Shown: piece after piece, positions 7,012-14,248 of the stretch | Position numbering within the stretch: position 1 is the stretch's first letter | Layout of the letters: each line of letters opens with the position of its first letter | Assembly (NCBI GenBank): GCA_026990815.1 | Contig: JALXCS010000077.1 | Coordinates: forward strand, 1 to 25,393 | Reading direction: 5' to 3' | DNA: 25,393 bases | Source of the DNA: Methylomonas sp. | GTDB taxonomy: Bacteria; Pseudomonadota; Gammaproteobacteria; Methylococcales; Methylomonadaceae | Made by a program: the position numbers and the translations under genes | Notes under the pieces: generated by a model | What the model was told of the DNA's origin: nothing | What the model saw: only the letters and a program-made list of their open reading frames with translations | The model's database searches: none

Positions 7012-9027
7012 ATGTCTGACAGAAAACTTCTGGTTACCAGCGCCCTGCCCTATGCAAATGGCCCCATTCATTTAGGTCACCTGGTTGAATACATTCAAAC
7101 CGATATCTGGACCCGTTTTCAGAAACAGCAAGGAAATGAATGTTATTTTGTCTGCGCAGATGATACCCATGGCACTCCAATCATGCTGAAAGCAGATGCA
7201 GAAGGCATCACACCAGAAGAATTAATTGCCCTCGTTCAAAAACAACATCTGGCAGATTTCACTGATTTTGGCATCATTTTTGACAACTACCACAGCACTC
7301 ATTCGCAGGAAAACAAAACATTATCGGCGCTAATATATCAACGCCTGAAAGAAGCCGGATTTATTGATTCTGCGGAAATCAGCCAGGCTTTTGACCCAGT
7401 CAAAAACATGTTTCTCCCGGACCGCTTTATTAAAGGCCAGTGTCCAAAATGCAAAGCCCCTGACCAATATGGCGACAGCTGCGAAGTGTGTGGAGCAACT
7501 TATTCTCCCACTGAATTAATCAATGCAGTGTCTGTCATTTCTGGAGAAAAACCGATAGAAAAAAAATCCCTGCACTATTTTTTCAAACTGACTGATTTCA
7601 CTGACATGCTGAAACAATGGACAACAGCCGGTCATTTACAACCCGAGGTAACTAATAAATTATCGGAATGGTTTGAGCATGGCCTGCAAAAATGGGATAT
7701 TTCCCGAGATGCTCCCTATTTCGGTTTTGAAATTCCCGATACTCCAGGAAAATATTTTTATGTCTGGCTGGATGCGCCGATTGGCTACATGGCTAGCTTT
7801 AAAAATCTATGTGACAAGGCCAATCTGGATTTTGATGAATTTTGGGGCAAAGACAGCAACGCCGAACTCTATCACTTCATCGGCAAAGATATCATTTATT
7901 TCCATGCCTTGTTTTGGCCGGCCATGTTGAGCGGCGCAGGCTTCAGAACACCGACTGCAATTTTTGCACATGGTTTCTTAACCGTGAATGGCGAAAAAAT
8001 GTCCAAATCCCGCGGCACATTTATCAAGGCAAGAACCTATCTGGAGCACCTTAATCCGGAATATTTACGCTATTATTTTGCCGCTAAACTAAATGCCGGT
8101 GTCGATGACATTGATTTAAGCTTCGATGATTTTACCCAGCGCGTCAATTCTGACCTGATCGGGAAGGTAGTCAACATTGCCAGCCGCTGCAGCGGTTTCA
8201 TCAAAAAACGTTTTGGAGGTAAATTATCTAGCAATTGCTCCGAACCTGAACTATTCAAGGAGTTTATCAACGCCAATAAAAAAATTGCTTCATTATACGA
8301 GCAACGCGAATTTGGTAAGGCCATGCGGGAAATTATGGCGTTAGCGGACAGGGCAAATCAATATATTGATGAGAAAAAACCCTGGCTGATAGCAAAAGAT
8401 GAAAATACTGGCACAGAATTACATGAAGTATGCTCTATGGGCATTAACTTGTTTCGCATTTTGATTACTTATCTCAAACCAGTTCTGCCAATATTAAGCC
8501 ATAACTCAGAGATTTTTTTAAATATTAATGACCAAGCTTGGCCAACGGAACTAACAATGCCGCTTCTTGATCATACAATCAATCCATTCAAAGCCTTGAT
8601 GACGCGGGTTGAAAAGGAAAAAATTGATGCTGTTATCGAAGCCTCCAAAGAAGATCTAAGCAAGGAACAGACTGAAATCAAAAACTTTGAACCTATTGCC
8701 GAAACAATTGAATTTGATGATTTCGCCAAAATTGATCTGCGCATCGCCAAAATCATCAAAGCCGAGCTTGTTGAAGATGCGGATAAATTATTACAACTCA
8801 CCGTCGATATCGGTGATGAAACCAGAAACATCTTTGCTGGCATCAAATCTGCTTATGCTCCGGAGGATTTAGAAGGAAGAATGACTGTCGTTGTCGCCAA
8901 CCTGAGGCCTAGAAAAATGCGTTTTGGAGTTTCTGAGAGCATGGTGCTGGCTACCGGACCAGGTGGAAAAGACCTATGGCTTCTAAGCCCGGACAGTGGC
9001 GCTAAAGCGGGCATGAAAGTCAAGTAA
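7012..9027 (+). CDS. metG: Methionyl-tRNA synthetase
   Basis: A 671-residue enzyme that charges tRNA-Met. The class I signatures are present: HLGH at 20-23 and KMSKS at 329-333. A zinc knuckle CPKCKAPDQYGDSCEVCG supplies C144, C147, C157 and C160, as in E. coli MetG. The C-terminal part (about 575-671: FDDFAKIDLRIAKI, then NLRPRKMRFGVSESMVLA) is the tRNA-binding EMAP-like dimerisation domain, so this is the long form. The gene is full length. The next gene starts five bases after its stop. Confidence 0.97.
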   Translation: MSDRKLLVTSALPYANGPIHLGHLVEYIQTDIWTRFQKQQGNECYFVCADDTHGTPIMLKADAEGITPEELIALVQKQHLADFTDFGIIFDNYHSTHSQENKTLSALIYQRLKEAGFIDSAEISQAFDPVKNMFLPDRFIKGQCPKCKAPDQYGDSCEVCGATYSPTELINAVSVISGEKPIEKKSLHYFFKLTDFTDMLKQWTTAGHLQPEVTNKLSEWFEHGLQKWDISRDAPYFGFEIPDTPGKYFYVWLDAPIGYMASFKNLCDKANLDFDEFWGKDSNAELYHFIGKDIIYFHALFWPAMLSGAGFRTPTAIFAHGFLTVNGEKMSKSRGTFIKARTYLEHLNPEYLRYYFAAKLNAGVDDIDLSFDDFTQRVNSDLIGKVVNIASRCSGFIKKRFGGKLSSNCSEPELFKEFINANKKIASLYEQREFGKAMREIMALADRANQYIDEKKPWLIAKDENTGTELHEVCSMGINLFRILITYLKPVLPILSHNSEIFLNINDQAWPTELTMPLLDHTINPFKALMTRVEKEKIDAVIEASKEDLSKEQTEIKNFEPIAETIEFDDFAKIDLRIAKIIKAELVEDADKLLQLTVDIGDETRNIFAGIKSAYAPEDLEGRMTVVVANLRPRKMRFGVSESMVLATGPGGKDLWLLSPDSGAKAGMKVK

Positions 9028-9032
9028 ACCCA

Positions 9033-9965
9033 ATGCTTGAACAGCAATTTGTTTTCAATCAGATTCATATTGAAGCGGCACGAAACGCCTCTGATGACTT
9101 CAATTTATTTCATGACAAACGAAAATGGTTGCAAATCACCCATAACCCGTTTAAAGGTCCGATTGTCCTGGGTTTTCAACTAAATGCACTGATTGAATAC
9201 CAGATACGATTGTTTCGTGAAGCCAACCATGAAGATAAAATCATAGAAGAAAACCGGCTTCGTTACAGTAATTATCAGATCACATTTGTCAATGCAGTCA
9301 GACCTGACAACCCAATTCAGCTGCAAATCAAAAAAACCCTGATTAAAACCATACCCGATTTAACCCTGACCAATCGCGTCATGATTAAGGCAAAAGACAA
9401 AACGGTTCTAATAGGCTACAAAAAAGAAACCCCGAAGCCATTATTCCTGGCTGATATTGATTTATCCAAGCTGCCCAATTTAAACGAATTTGCCGACCGC
9501 AGCAAAATTCCCGATACGCCATTTTTTCTGAAAAAGAAATACATGAACAATGGTAATGCCAAGAATTTTTTGTCCGGCTCGCTTGCCGAACAATCTGATT
9601 ATTTTGATGAAATTGATGGTCTGGTCCAATATCCTGAAAGCTTCCCTTGCAGCCTGACATCCGGGGCTTTAATGGAGAAAGCACTGCTTGAACAACATGA
9701 TTTCAAACGTAACCCAATGGTTTATACTTCACATGAGCTTTCCATTGACCGCGAATTACTCAGGGAACTTAAAAGTCATGATCAACTAATGATATTGGTA
9801 CATCAACTCCCTGAGTCAAATACAGTCACTTTAAACAAAACAGGCATAAGATTGAGAGTTTATGATTGTTTTGGACTAATAAAAGACCAGCAAGTGCTAT
9901 TCAGGGCAAAAATGCGCCTAGCACCTCTTGAAGAAATTCTGAACAATCTAAATCGAAAAAAATAA
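9033..9965 (+). CDS. MaoC/hotdog-like protein of unknown function
   Basis: A 310-residue soluble protein. Its start, AARNASDDFNLFHDKRKW followed by GPIVLGFQL, resembles the A.xSGDxNPxH...G.I.hG pattern of MaoC-type hydratases with the hotdog fold. A second, weaker hotdog-like half follows after about 190. The true catalytic D-x-N-x-x-H is only partly kept (DDFNLFH). The substrate is unknown; acyl-thioester binding is a guess from the fold. It sits five bases after metG and 15 before the RnfB-like gene, so it probably belongs to one transcript. Confidence 0.55.
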   Translation: MLEQQFVFNQIHIEAARNASDDFNLFHDKRKWLQITHNPFKGPIVLGFQLNALIEYQIRLFREANHEDKIIEENRLRYSNYQITFVNAVRPDNPIQLQIKKTLIKTIPDLTLTNRVMIKAKDKTVLIGYKKETPKPLFLADIDLSKLPNLNEFADRSKIPDTPFFLKKKYMNNGNAKNFLSGSLAEQSDYFDEIDGLVQYPESFPCSLTSGALMEKALLEQHDFKRNPMVYTSHELSIDRELLRELKSHDQLMILVHQLPESNTVTLNKTGIRLRVYDCFGLIKDQQVLFRAKMRLAPLEEILNNLNRKK

Positions 9966-9980
9966 TTTTTATCAATCCAG

Positions 9981-10538
9981 ATGACATCGCTAATCGACCA
10001 AATTGATGCCATTTTGCCGCAAACACAATGCCAAAAATGCACATTTGCAGCATGCCGACCCTATGCCGAAGCACTTGCTAACGGCAGGGCTGATATCAAT
10101 CAATGCCCGCCTGGCGGTCAAAAAGGCATCGAGGCGTTAGCCAAACTGCTTGGCGTTAAAACCAAACCACTGGCTCCAGAATATGGCGAAGAAAAACCGC
10201 TCCAGGTCGCTGTTATCATCGAAGAAAATTGTATTGGCTGCGTAAAATGCATTAAAGCCTGCCCGGTCGATGCCATTATTGGCGCTGCCAAACGAATGCA
10301 CACGATCATCAGCTCCGAGTGTACCGGCTGTGAACTTTGTATTTCTCCCTGCCCGGTGGATTGTATTGTGTTGCGGCCGACAACTGAAGAAAAACTATAC
10401 AACCCAGGTAAGGCCAGATCACGTTTTCAGGCAAAACTGCAACGCCTGGAACTTGAAAAACAACAAAAGACAGAGTGTGCCAGGCAAAAAAAAGCACAAT
10501 TAGCAAAACTTATTTCGGCAAAAAATCGAAAAAAATAA
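9981..10538 (+). CDS. rnfB: Soluble RnfB/RsxB-like polyferredoxin
   Basis: A 185-residue protein with three 4Fe-4S sites: an RnfB-type N-terminal cluster domain (C17, C20, C25, C42) and two ferredoxin motifs (C84/87/90/94 and C114/117/120/124). It aligns to E. coli RsxB from EKIDEILPQSQC onward but lacks the N-terminal membrane helix of true RnfB, and no rnfA, C, D, G or E is nearby. It is probably a cytosolic electron carrier rather than a subunit of a complete Rnf complex. The C-terminus is a basic, lysine-rich tail. Its TAA overlaps the nth ATG by one base (TAATG). The rnfB-nth pairing is common in proteobacteria. Confidence 0.85.
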   Translation: MTSLIDQIDAILPQTQCQKCTFAACRPYAEALANGRADINQCPPGGQKGIEALAKLLGVKTKPLAPEYGEEKPLQVAVIIEENCIGCVKCIKACPVDAIIGAAKRMHTIISSECTGCELCISPCPVDCIVLRPTTEEKLYNPGKARSRFQAKLQRLELEKQQKTECARQKKAQLAKLISAKNRKK

Positions 10539-11173
10539 TGAACCAGGCTAAAAGGAAAGAATTTTTTGACCGACTGGCCAAGGCCATTCCAGAACCCAAA
10601 ACTGAACTTAGATACTCGACTCCTTTTGAATTACTAATTGCCGTGGTTTTGTCAGCCCAGGCTACCGATAAATCTGTCAACAAGGCAACAGAGAAACTGT
10701 TCGCTGTCGCCAATACACCAGAATCAATCCTGGAACTGGGAGAAGAAAAGCTTAAATCCTATATTAAAACCATTGGACTTTATAACAGCAAGGCAGCAAA
10801 TATTATCAAACTTTGCAATCTACTGGTAAAAAAACCTAACAGCCGAGTTCCACAAACCAGGGAAGAGTTGGAAGCTTTACCTGGCGTAGGCAGAAAAACC
10901 GCTAATGTAGTATTAAATACCGCCTTTGGTCACGACACTATTGCCGTTGATACCCATATTTTCAGAGTCGCCAATCGTACCGGACTGGCGCGCGGTAAAA
11001 CGGTTTTGGAGGTTGAAAAAAAACTGGAAAAATTTGTCCCAAAAGAGCATAAGCACGATGCACACCACTTATTAATTTTGCATGGCAGATACACCTGTAT
11101 CGCCAGAAAACCAAGGTGTCAAAGCTGTGTCATTGAAGATTTATGCGAATATAAAGGTAAAATTCTTGAATAA
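10538..11173 (+). CDS. nth: Endonuclease III
   Basis: At 211 residues it is exactly the length of E. coli Nth. It is a DNA glycosylase/AP lyase removing oxidised pyrimidines in base excision repair. The helix-hairpin-helix LPGVGRKTANVVLN holds the catalytic K120, D138 lies in VDTHIFRVANR, and the 4Fe-4S cysteines are C187, C194, C197 and C203 (C-x6-C-x2-C-x5-C). The frame is open back to 10475, but the ATG at 10538, one base into the rnfB stop, gives the family start. Confidence 0.96.
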   Translation: MNQAKRKEFFDRLAKAIPEPKTELRYSTPFELLIAVVLSAQATDKSVNKATEKLFAVANTPESILELGEEKLKSYIKTIGLYNSKAANIIKLCNLLVKKPNSRVPQTREELEALPGVGRKTANVVLNTAFGHDTIAVDTHIFRVANRTGLARGKTVLEVEKKLEKFVPKEHKHDAHHLLILHGRYTCIARKPRCQSCVIEDLCEYKGKILE

Positions 11174-11238
11174 CCTTATTTGTTAACCGGATAAAGCATT
11201 TGCAAATTACTCCGCATGGGTTTATAAATCTAGCCTAG

Positions 11239-11266
11239 GGAACTTAAAAGAAAACATAGTGTCAGA
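11239..11266 (+). promoter_or_regulatory. Candidate RpoE/ECF-type promoter for the hvf operon
   Basis: GGAACTT (11239-11245), a 16-base spacer, then TCAGA (11262-11266) closely match the RpoE-type pattern GGAACTT-N16-TCnnA. Transcription from here would leave a 5' leader of about 95 bases before the precursor ATG. No ECF sigma or anti-sigma gene is in the window, so the factor would be encoded elsewhere. Confidence 0.5.
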
Positions 11267-11369
11267 TTTTCGGGTTTGATTTCGCTGAAATTCATACTCC
11301 GAAAGCAGAACACATCCCATCACTACATTGTTAATAATTTACACACAACAAAAACCTTGAGGAGAACTC

Positions 11370-12032
11370 ATGAAAAAAATAAGTAAAACCCCTTTAGCCA
11401 CCGCTATGGGCACCGCTGTCGTTTCAACATTATCTGCCTCAGCCGTAAATGCTGATGCTAATCCTTTCGGTATCTCAGAATTGTCTGAAGGCTACATGCA
11501 AACGGCGGAATACATCCCTTATAAAGGCTCTAATAAAAGCAGCGCTAGCAGCAAAAAAGAAATGACCTGTGGTGCTGGCATGGGAAAAAAGGAAGGCTCG
11601 TGCGGTGAAGGTAAGTGTGGAAACAAGATCGATGCCAAGAAAATGGAAGAAGGAAAATGTGCTGCGGGGATGAAAAAATCATCGGCCAAAACCAAAGAAG
11701 GTAAATGTGGCGAAGGCAAATGCGGTAACATGATGGACGGCGGCAAAATGAAGAAAGGCATGGAAATGTCTTGTGGAGCCATGATGAAAGGAAAAGAGGG
11801 AAAATGCGGCATGAAAATGAAAGAAGGCAAGTGTGGCGAAGGGAAATGCGGCAACATGATGGATGGCGACAAAATGAAGAAAGGCATGGAAAAATCTTGT
11901 GGAGCCATGATGAAAGGCAAAGAAGGCGAATGTGGAGCCATGAACAAAACCACAAAAAAAACCAAAGAAGGTAAGTGTGGTGAAGGCAAATGCGGCGAAG
12001 GGAAGTGCGGCAATAAAGTAAAACCTAAATAA
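11370..12032 (+). CDS. hvfA: Cys-rich EGKCG-repeat RiPP metallophore precursor (HvfA/bufferin type)
   Basis: A 220-residue low-complexity protein. The Sec signal peptide (about 1-30, ending AVNADA) is followed by a family-like leader, NPFGISELSEGYM (31-43). The rest is Lys/Gly/Cys/Met-rich. It has 15 cysteines, all after residue 66, with nine strict EGKCG motifs plus EGKCA, EGSCG, EGECG and two SCGAM. Residues 109-150 and 151-192 are near-identical 42-residue tandem repeats (126 bp each). In known HvfABC and bufferin systems, an MNIO enzyme converts cysteines in EGKCG motifs to oxazolone/thioamide or thiooxazole groups that bind copper, and the peptide is exported to the periplasm. A strong gaggaga ribosome site precedes the ATG. 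The maturase and partner genes follow directly. The family call is secure; the metal and exact modification are inferred. Confidence 0.88.
   Translation: MKKISKTPLATAMGTAVVSTLSASAVNADANPFGISELSEGYMQTAEYIPYKGSNKSSASSKKEMTCGAGMGKKEGSCGEGKCGNKIDAKKMEEGKCAAGMKKSSAKTKEGKCGEGKCGNMMDGGKMKKGMEMSCGAMMKGKEGKCGMKMKEGKCGEGKCGNMMDGDKMKKGMEKSCGAMMKGKEGECGAMNKTTKKTKEGKCGEGKCGEGKCGNKVKPK
11694..11945 (+). repeat. Two tandem 126-bp in-frame repeats in the metallophore precursor
   Basis: 11694-11819 and 11820-11945 encode the 42-residue units that start KEGKCGEGKCGN and continue through MMDG.KMKKGME.SCGAMM. The units differ at only a few positions (G/D, M/K, K/E, and the last three residues). This indicates recent duplication of the modifiable core. 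Confidence 0.9.
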
Positions 12033-12038
12033 TGTAAC

Positions 12039-12073
12039 TGCCAGACTCAGTTTTCATATACTGTCGTCTGGCA
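12039..12073 (+). promoter_or_regulatory. Stem-loop between precursor and maturase genes
   Basis: A perfect 8-bp inverted repeat, TGCCAGAC (12039-12046) and GTCTGGCA (12066-12073), with a 19-base loop, lies 6 bases after the precursor stop. No T-run follows, so a full rho-independent terminator is unlikely. It may stabilise the precursor mRNA or lower maturase expression relative to substrate. Confidence 0.45.
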
Positions 12074-12109
12074 ACATTACCCCTTTCTGATTATCCAAAG
12101 GCGCTAATT

Positions 12110-12961
12110 ATGAACGTCATACAATCTCCGTTAAATGGATGTGGGCTGGGTTTGCGACGAAGCTTTCTCAACGAAATAGTTGAACAACCGCCCGAAACAG
12201 TCAATTTTTACGAAGTCGCACCGGAAAACTGGATTAATATCGGCGGCAAAATGGGCAAACAGTTTCGCGTCCTGACCGAACGTTTTCCGTTTATAGCACA
12301 CGGCCTGTCCCTTTCAATCGGTAGCCCGGACCCACTCGATGAAAAATTTGTAAGATCCGTCAAATCCTTTATCGCCGAGCACCAAATTCGGCTTTACAGC
12401 GAACATCTCAGCTATTGCAGCTACGATGGCCATTTATATGATTTAATGCCTATCCCCTTCACCAGCGAAGCAATCACATATGTTGCTGAACGCATCCGGC
12501 GGGTACAAGATATTCTGGAGCAAAAAATCGCCATCGAAAATGTTTCCTATTACGCTGCTCCCGGACAGGAAATGGACGAAATCGACTTTTTCAATGCTGT
12601 CATTTCTGAAGCCGACTGCGACATTTTAATTGATCTCAATAATATCTATGTCAACAGTATCAATCACGGCTATGATGCGGAAGCCTTTTTAAAGGCTATT
12701 CCCGGCCGACGGATCGTTTACGCTCACATTGCCGGGCATTACGTTGAAGCCGAGGATTTTCTGGTTGACACTCATGGCGCAGAAGTTATTGATCCAGTTT
12801 GGAAATTACTGGGTAAAGCCTATGAACTTTATGGGGTATTTCCTACTTTATTGGAAAGAGACTTTAACATACCGGATGTGGCCGAATTGGTTCGGGAAGT
12901 CAAAACCATCAAGGCTGTTCAACAATCCTGGAAAAATCAACATGAAAAAAAATCTGCCTGA
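12110..12961 (+). CDS. hvfB: MNIO-family (DUF692) RiPP maturase, HvfB type
   Basis: A 283-residue TIM-barrel oxidase of the multinuclear non-heme iron family. Conserved candidate metal ligands are visible: H64 (AHGLSLS), E98/H99 (SEHLSY), E143 (IENVSYY), D175/N178 (DLNNIYVN), H206 and H210 (AHIAGH), D220/H222 (VDTHG) and E249 (LLERD). The motifs FYEVAPENWIN and HLYDLMPIPFT match the HvfB branch rather than MbnB of methanobactin. It is expected to oxidise cysteines of the upstream EGKCG precursor, with the DUF2063 protein as partner. It starts 77 bases after the precursor, beyond a stem-loop, and ends 21 bases before the partner gene. Confidence 0.92.
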   Translation: MNVIQSPLNGCGLGLRRSFLNEIVEQPPETVNFYEVAPENWINIGGKMGKQFRVLTERFPFIAHGLSLSIGSPDPLDEKFVRSVKSFIAEHQIRLYSEHLSYCSYDGHLYDLMPIPFTSEAITYVAERIRRVQDILEQKIAIENVSYYAAPGQEMDEIDFFNAVISEADCDILIDLNNIYVNSINHGYDAEAFLKAIPGRRIVYAHIAGHYVEAEDFLVDTHGAEVIDPVWKLLGKAYELYGVFPTLLERDFNIPDVAELVREVKTIKAVQQSWKNQHEKKSA

Positions 12962-12982
12962 TTCTTAATCGATTATTTTTTA

Positions 12983-13729
12983 ATGAACTTCCAACACAAA
13001 CAACACGAATTCACAGCACATATCCGCAACCCTAAAATTCATCCGGCTCCCGCGGATGTTAAACTGGACCGGATGGCGATGTACAGGTCCTTGCTGTTCA
13101 ATAATATTGAAAGTTTTTTAGCCAGTAATTTTCCAGTCCTGAAAAAGATTATTCCGGAACAGCACTGGATGGATATGGCCCAGGATTTTTTTAGCAAACA
13201 CAGCAATCAATCCCCTTATTTCGCAGAAATTGCCGAAGAATTTTTGAAATACCTCCAAAATGAAAGAATACCAAGTCCGGCTGACCCCCCTTTCATGCTT
13301 GAACTTGCGCATTACGAATGGGTGGAAATGGCAGCGACAATCGCTACCGAGCAATTACCGGGATCTACTTTTGATCCAGAAAGCCTGAATGAAAACACTC
13401 AAATAAAACTATCGGCTTTAGCTTGGCCTTTAGCTTACCAGTTTCCCGTTCATAGACTTTCACCTCAATTTCAACCAGATACAACACCGGATCAGCCTAC
13501 TTTTTTGACTGTTTTCAGAGATCGAAATGACGAGGTCAGGTTCTTGGAAATACCTCCAATTACCTATCAAATGCTGGTTGGTGTTGAGGAAAATGAGAGC
13601 TTAACCCTGACAGACTGCATCGTTCAATTGAAATCGACATTTGCTGAAATCAATACTGACATTATCAAATCCGGAACCACCAAAACGATTAAGGAACTAG
13701 CAAAAAAAGATATTATATTTTTTGACTAA
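12983..13729 (+). CDS. hvfC: DUF2063 RiPP maturation partner, HvfC type
   Basis: A 248-residue protein. Its N-terminal region (RMAMYRSLLFNNIESFLASNFPVL, then SPYFAEIAEEFLKYL and LELAHYEWVEM) is the DUF2063 helical domain once labelled putative DNA-binding. In HvfABC-like systems it delivers the precursor peptide to the MNIO enzyme, and that role is assumed here from context. The C-terminal half is less conserved. No strong Shine-Dalgarno precedes the ATG, so it probably relies on coupling to hvfB. It converges on hspQ with ten bases between stops. No DoxX-type membrane gene follows, unlike some bufferin operons. Confidence 0.88.
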   Translation: MNFQHKQHEFTAHIRNPKIHPAPADVKLDRMAMYRSLLFNNIESFLASNFPVLKKIIPEQHWMDMAQDFFSKHSNQSPYFAEIAEEFLKYLQNERIPSPADPPFMLELAHYEWVEMAATIATEQLPGSTFDPESLNENTQIKLSALAWPLAYQFPVHRLSPQFQPDTTPDQPTFLTVFRDRNDEVRFLEIPPITYQMLVGVEENESLTLTDCIVQLKSTFAEINTDIIKSGTTKTIKELAKKDIIFFD

Positions 13730-13739
13730 TCACCTAAAA

Positions 13740-14051
13740 CTAATTGTTTCTGCTCCGTGGAATATACACGCCATTTTCCAGCTTTATAAAAAACTGATCG
13801 ACTAATGGATGACGAACCGCAGTTACGATATCACTTAGTTCCAGGTTCTGCTCAGCAACATAAGTTTGATGGGTGCCGTTATCAACCAAAACGTGATACC
13901 AGGGCTGATTTTTTGGGGGCCGGCTTAAAGCAACCTGCTGATACCACTCGTCACTGCCAAGATATTTAAAATCCACATCAAAAATAACGCCTCGATAATT
14001 AAACAAAACATGATGAATAATTTCCCCAATTGCGAATTTGGCTTGTTGCAT
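13740..14051 (-). CDS. hspQ: Heat shock protein HspQ (YccV, hemimethylated-DNA-binding fold)
   Basis: A 103-residue protein with the family pattern AKFxIGEIIHHVLFNYRGVIFDVD at the start, then QPWYHVLVDN and TYVAEQNL. In enterobacteria HspQ adapts substrates for Lon and binds hemimethylated oriC DNA. A good ribosome site (aaggggac on the minus strand) precedes the ATG and directly touches the end of repeat copy 2. That repeat fills most of the upstream region, so it may carry or displace the promoter. Confidence 0.9.
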   Translation of the reverse strand: MQQAKFAIGEIIHHVLFNYRGVIFDVDFKYLGSDEWYQQVALSRPPKNQPWYHVLVDNGTHQTYVAEQNLELSDIVTAVRHPLVDQFFIKLENGVYIPRSRNN

Positions 14052-14064
14052 TTATAGTCCCCTT

Positions 14065-14208
14065 AGAACTTGGCCAAGATAGTTAGGAGCAACCATCAGT
14101 TATGGGCGGACAGAGCTCAGAAACCTTAGTTTACTGGAGTAAATACGAATTTCGAGCACCGCTCCAAACTACAAATGGCAACCGCTCAATATATCTTGAA
14201 CAAGTTCT
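14065..14208. repeat. About 144-bp repeat with terminal inverted repeats (copy 2)
   Basis: AGAACTTGGCCAAGATA (14065-14081) is inverted at 14192-14208 as TATCTTGAACAAGTTCT, 15 of 17 positions matching. In reverse orientation its right half aligns with copy 1, sharing AAGAAC.TGTTCAAGAT, then TGCCA, GTGCTCGAA and ATTTACT in order. It occupies most of the divergent spacer between hspQ and the DUF763 gene. It is a MITE-like or REP-like dispersed element with no coding capacity. Confidence 0.65.
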
Positions 14209-14248
14209 TAAAAGTTTTTTCTAACTCCATATCATATTAATCATACAC

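Noticed and set aside
11519..12013. Long minus-strand open frames (164 and 136 codons) opposite the metallophore precursor
   Set aside because: They arise from the repetitive, Cys/Gly/Lys-biased codons of the real gene read backwards; there is no ribosome site, and the composition is Pro/Ser/His-rich low complexity.
12110..12961. Methanobactin biosynthesis (MbnB) instead of HvfB
   Set aside because: The precursor is a long, secreted EGKCG-repeat protein and the partner is DUF2063, not MbnC; the enzyme motifs fit the HvfB branch.
14191..14209. Rho-independent terminator at the TATCTTGAACAAGTTCT sequence
   Set aside because: The stem is short and AT-rich, and the sequence is explained as the end of the dispersed repeat.
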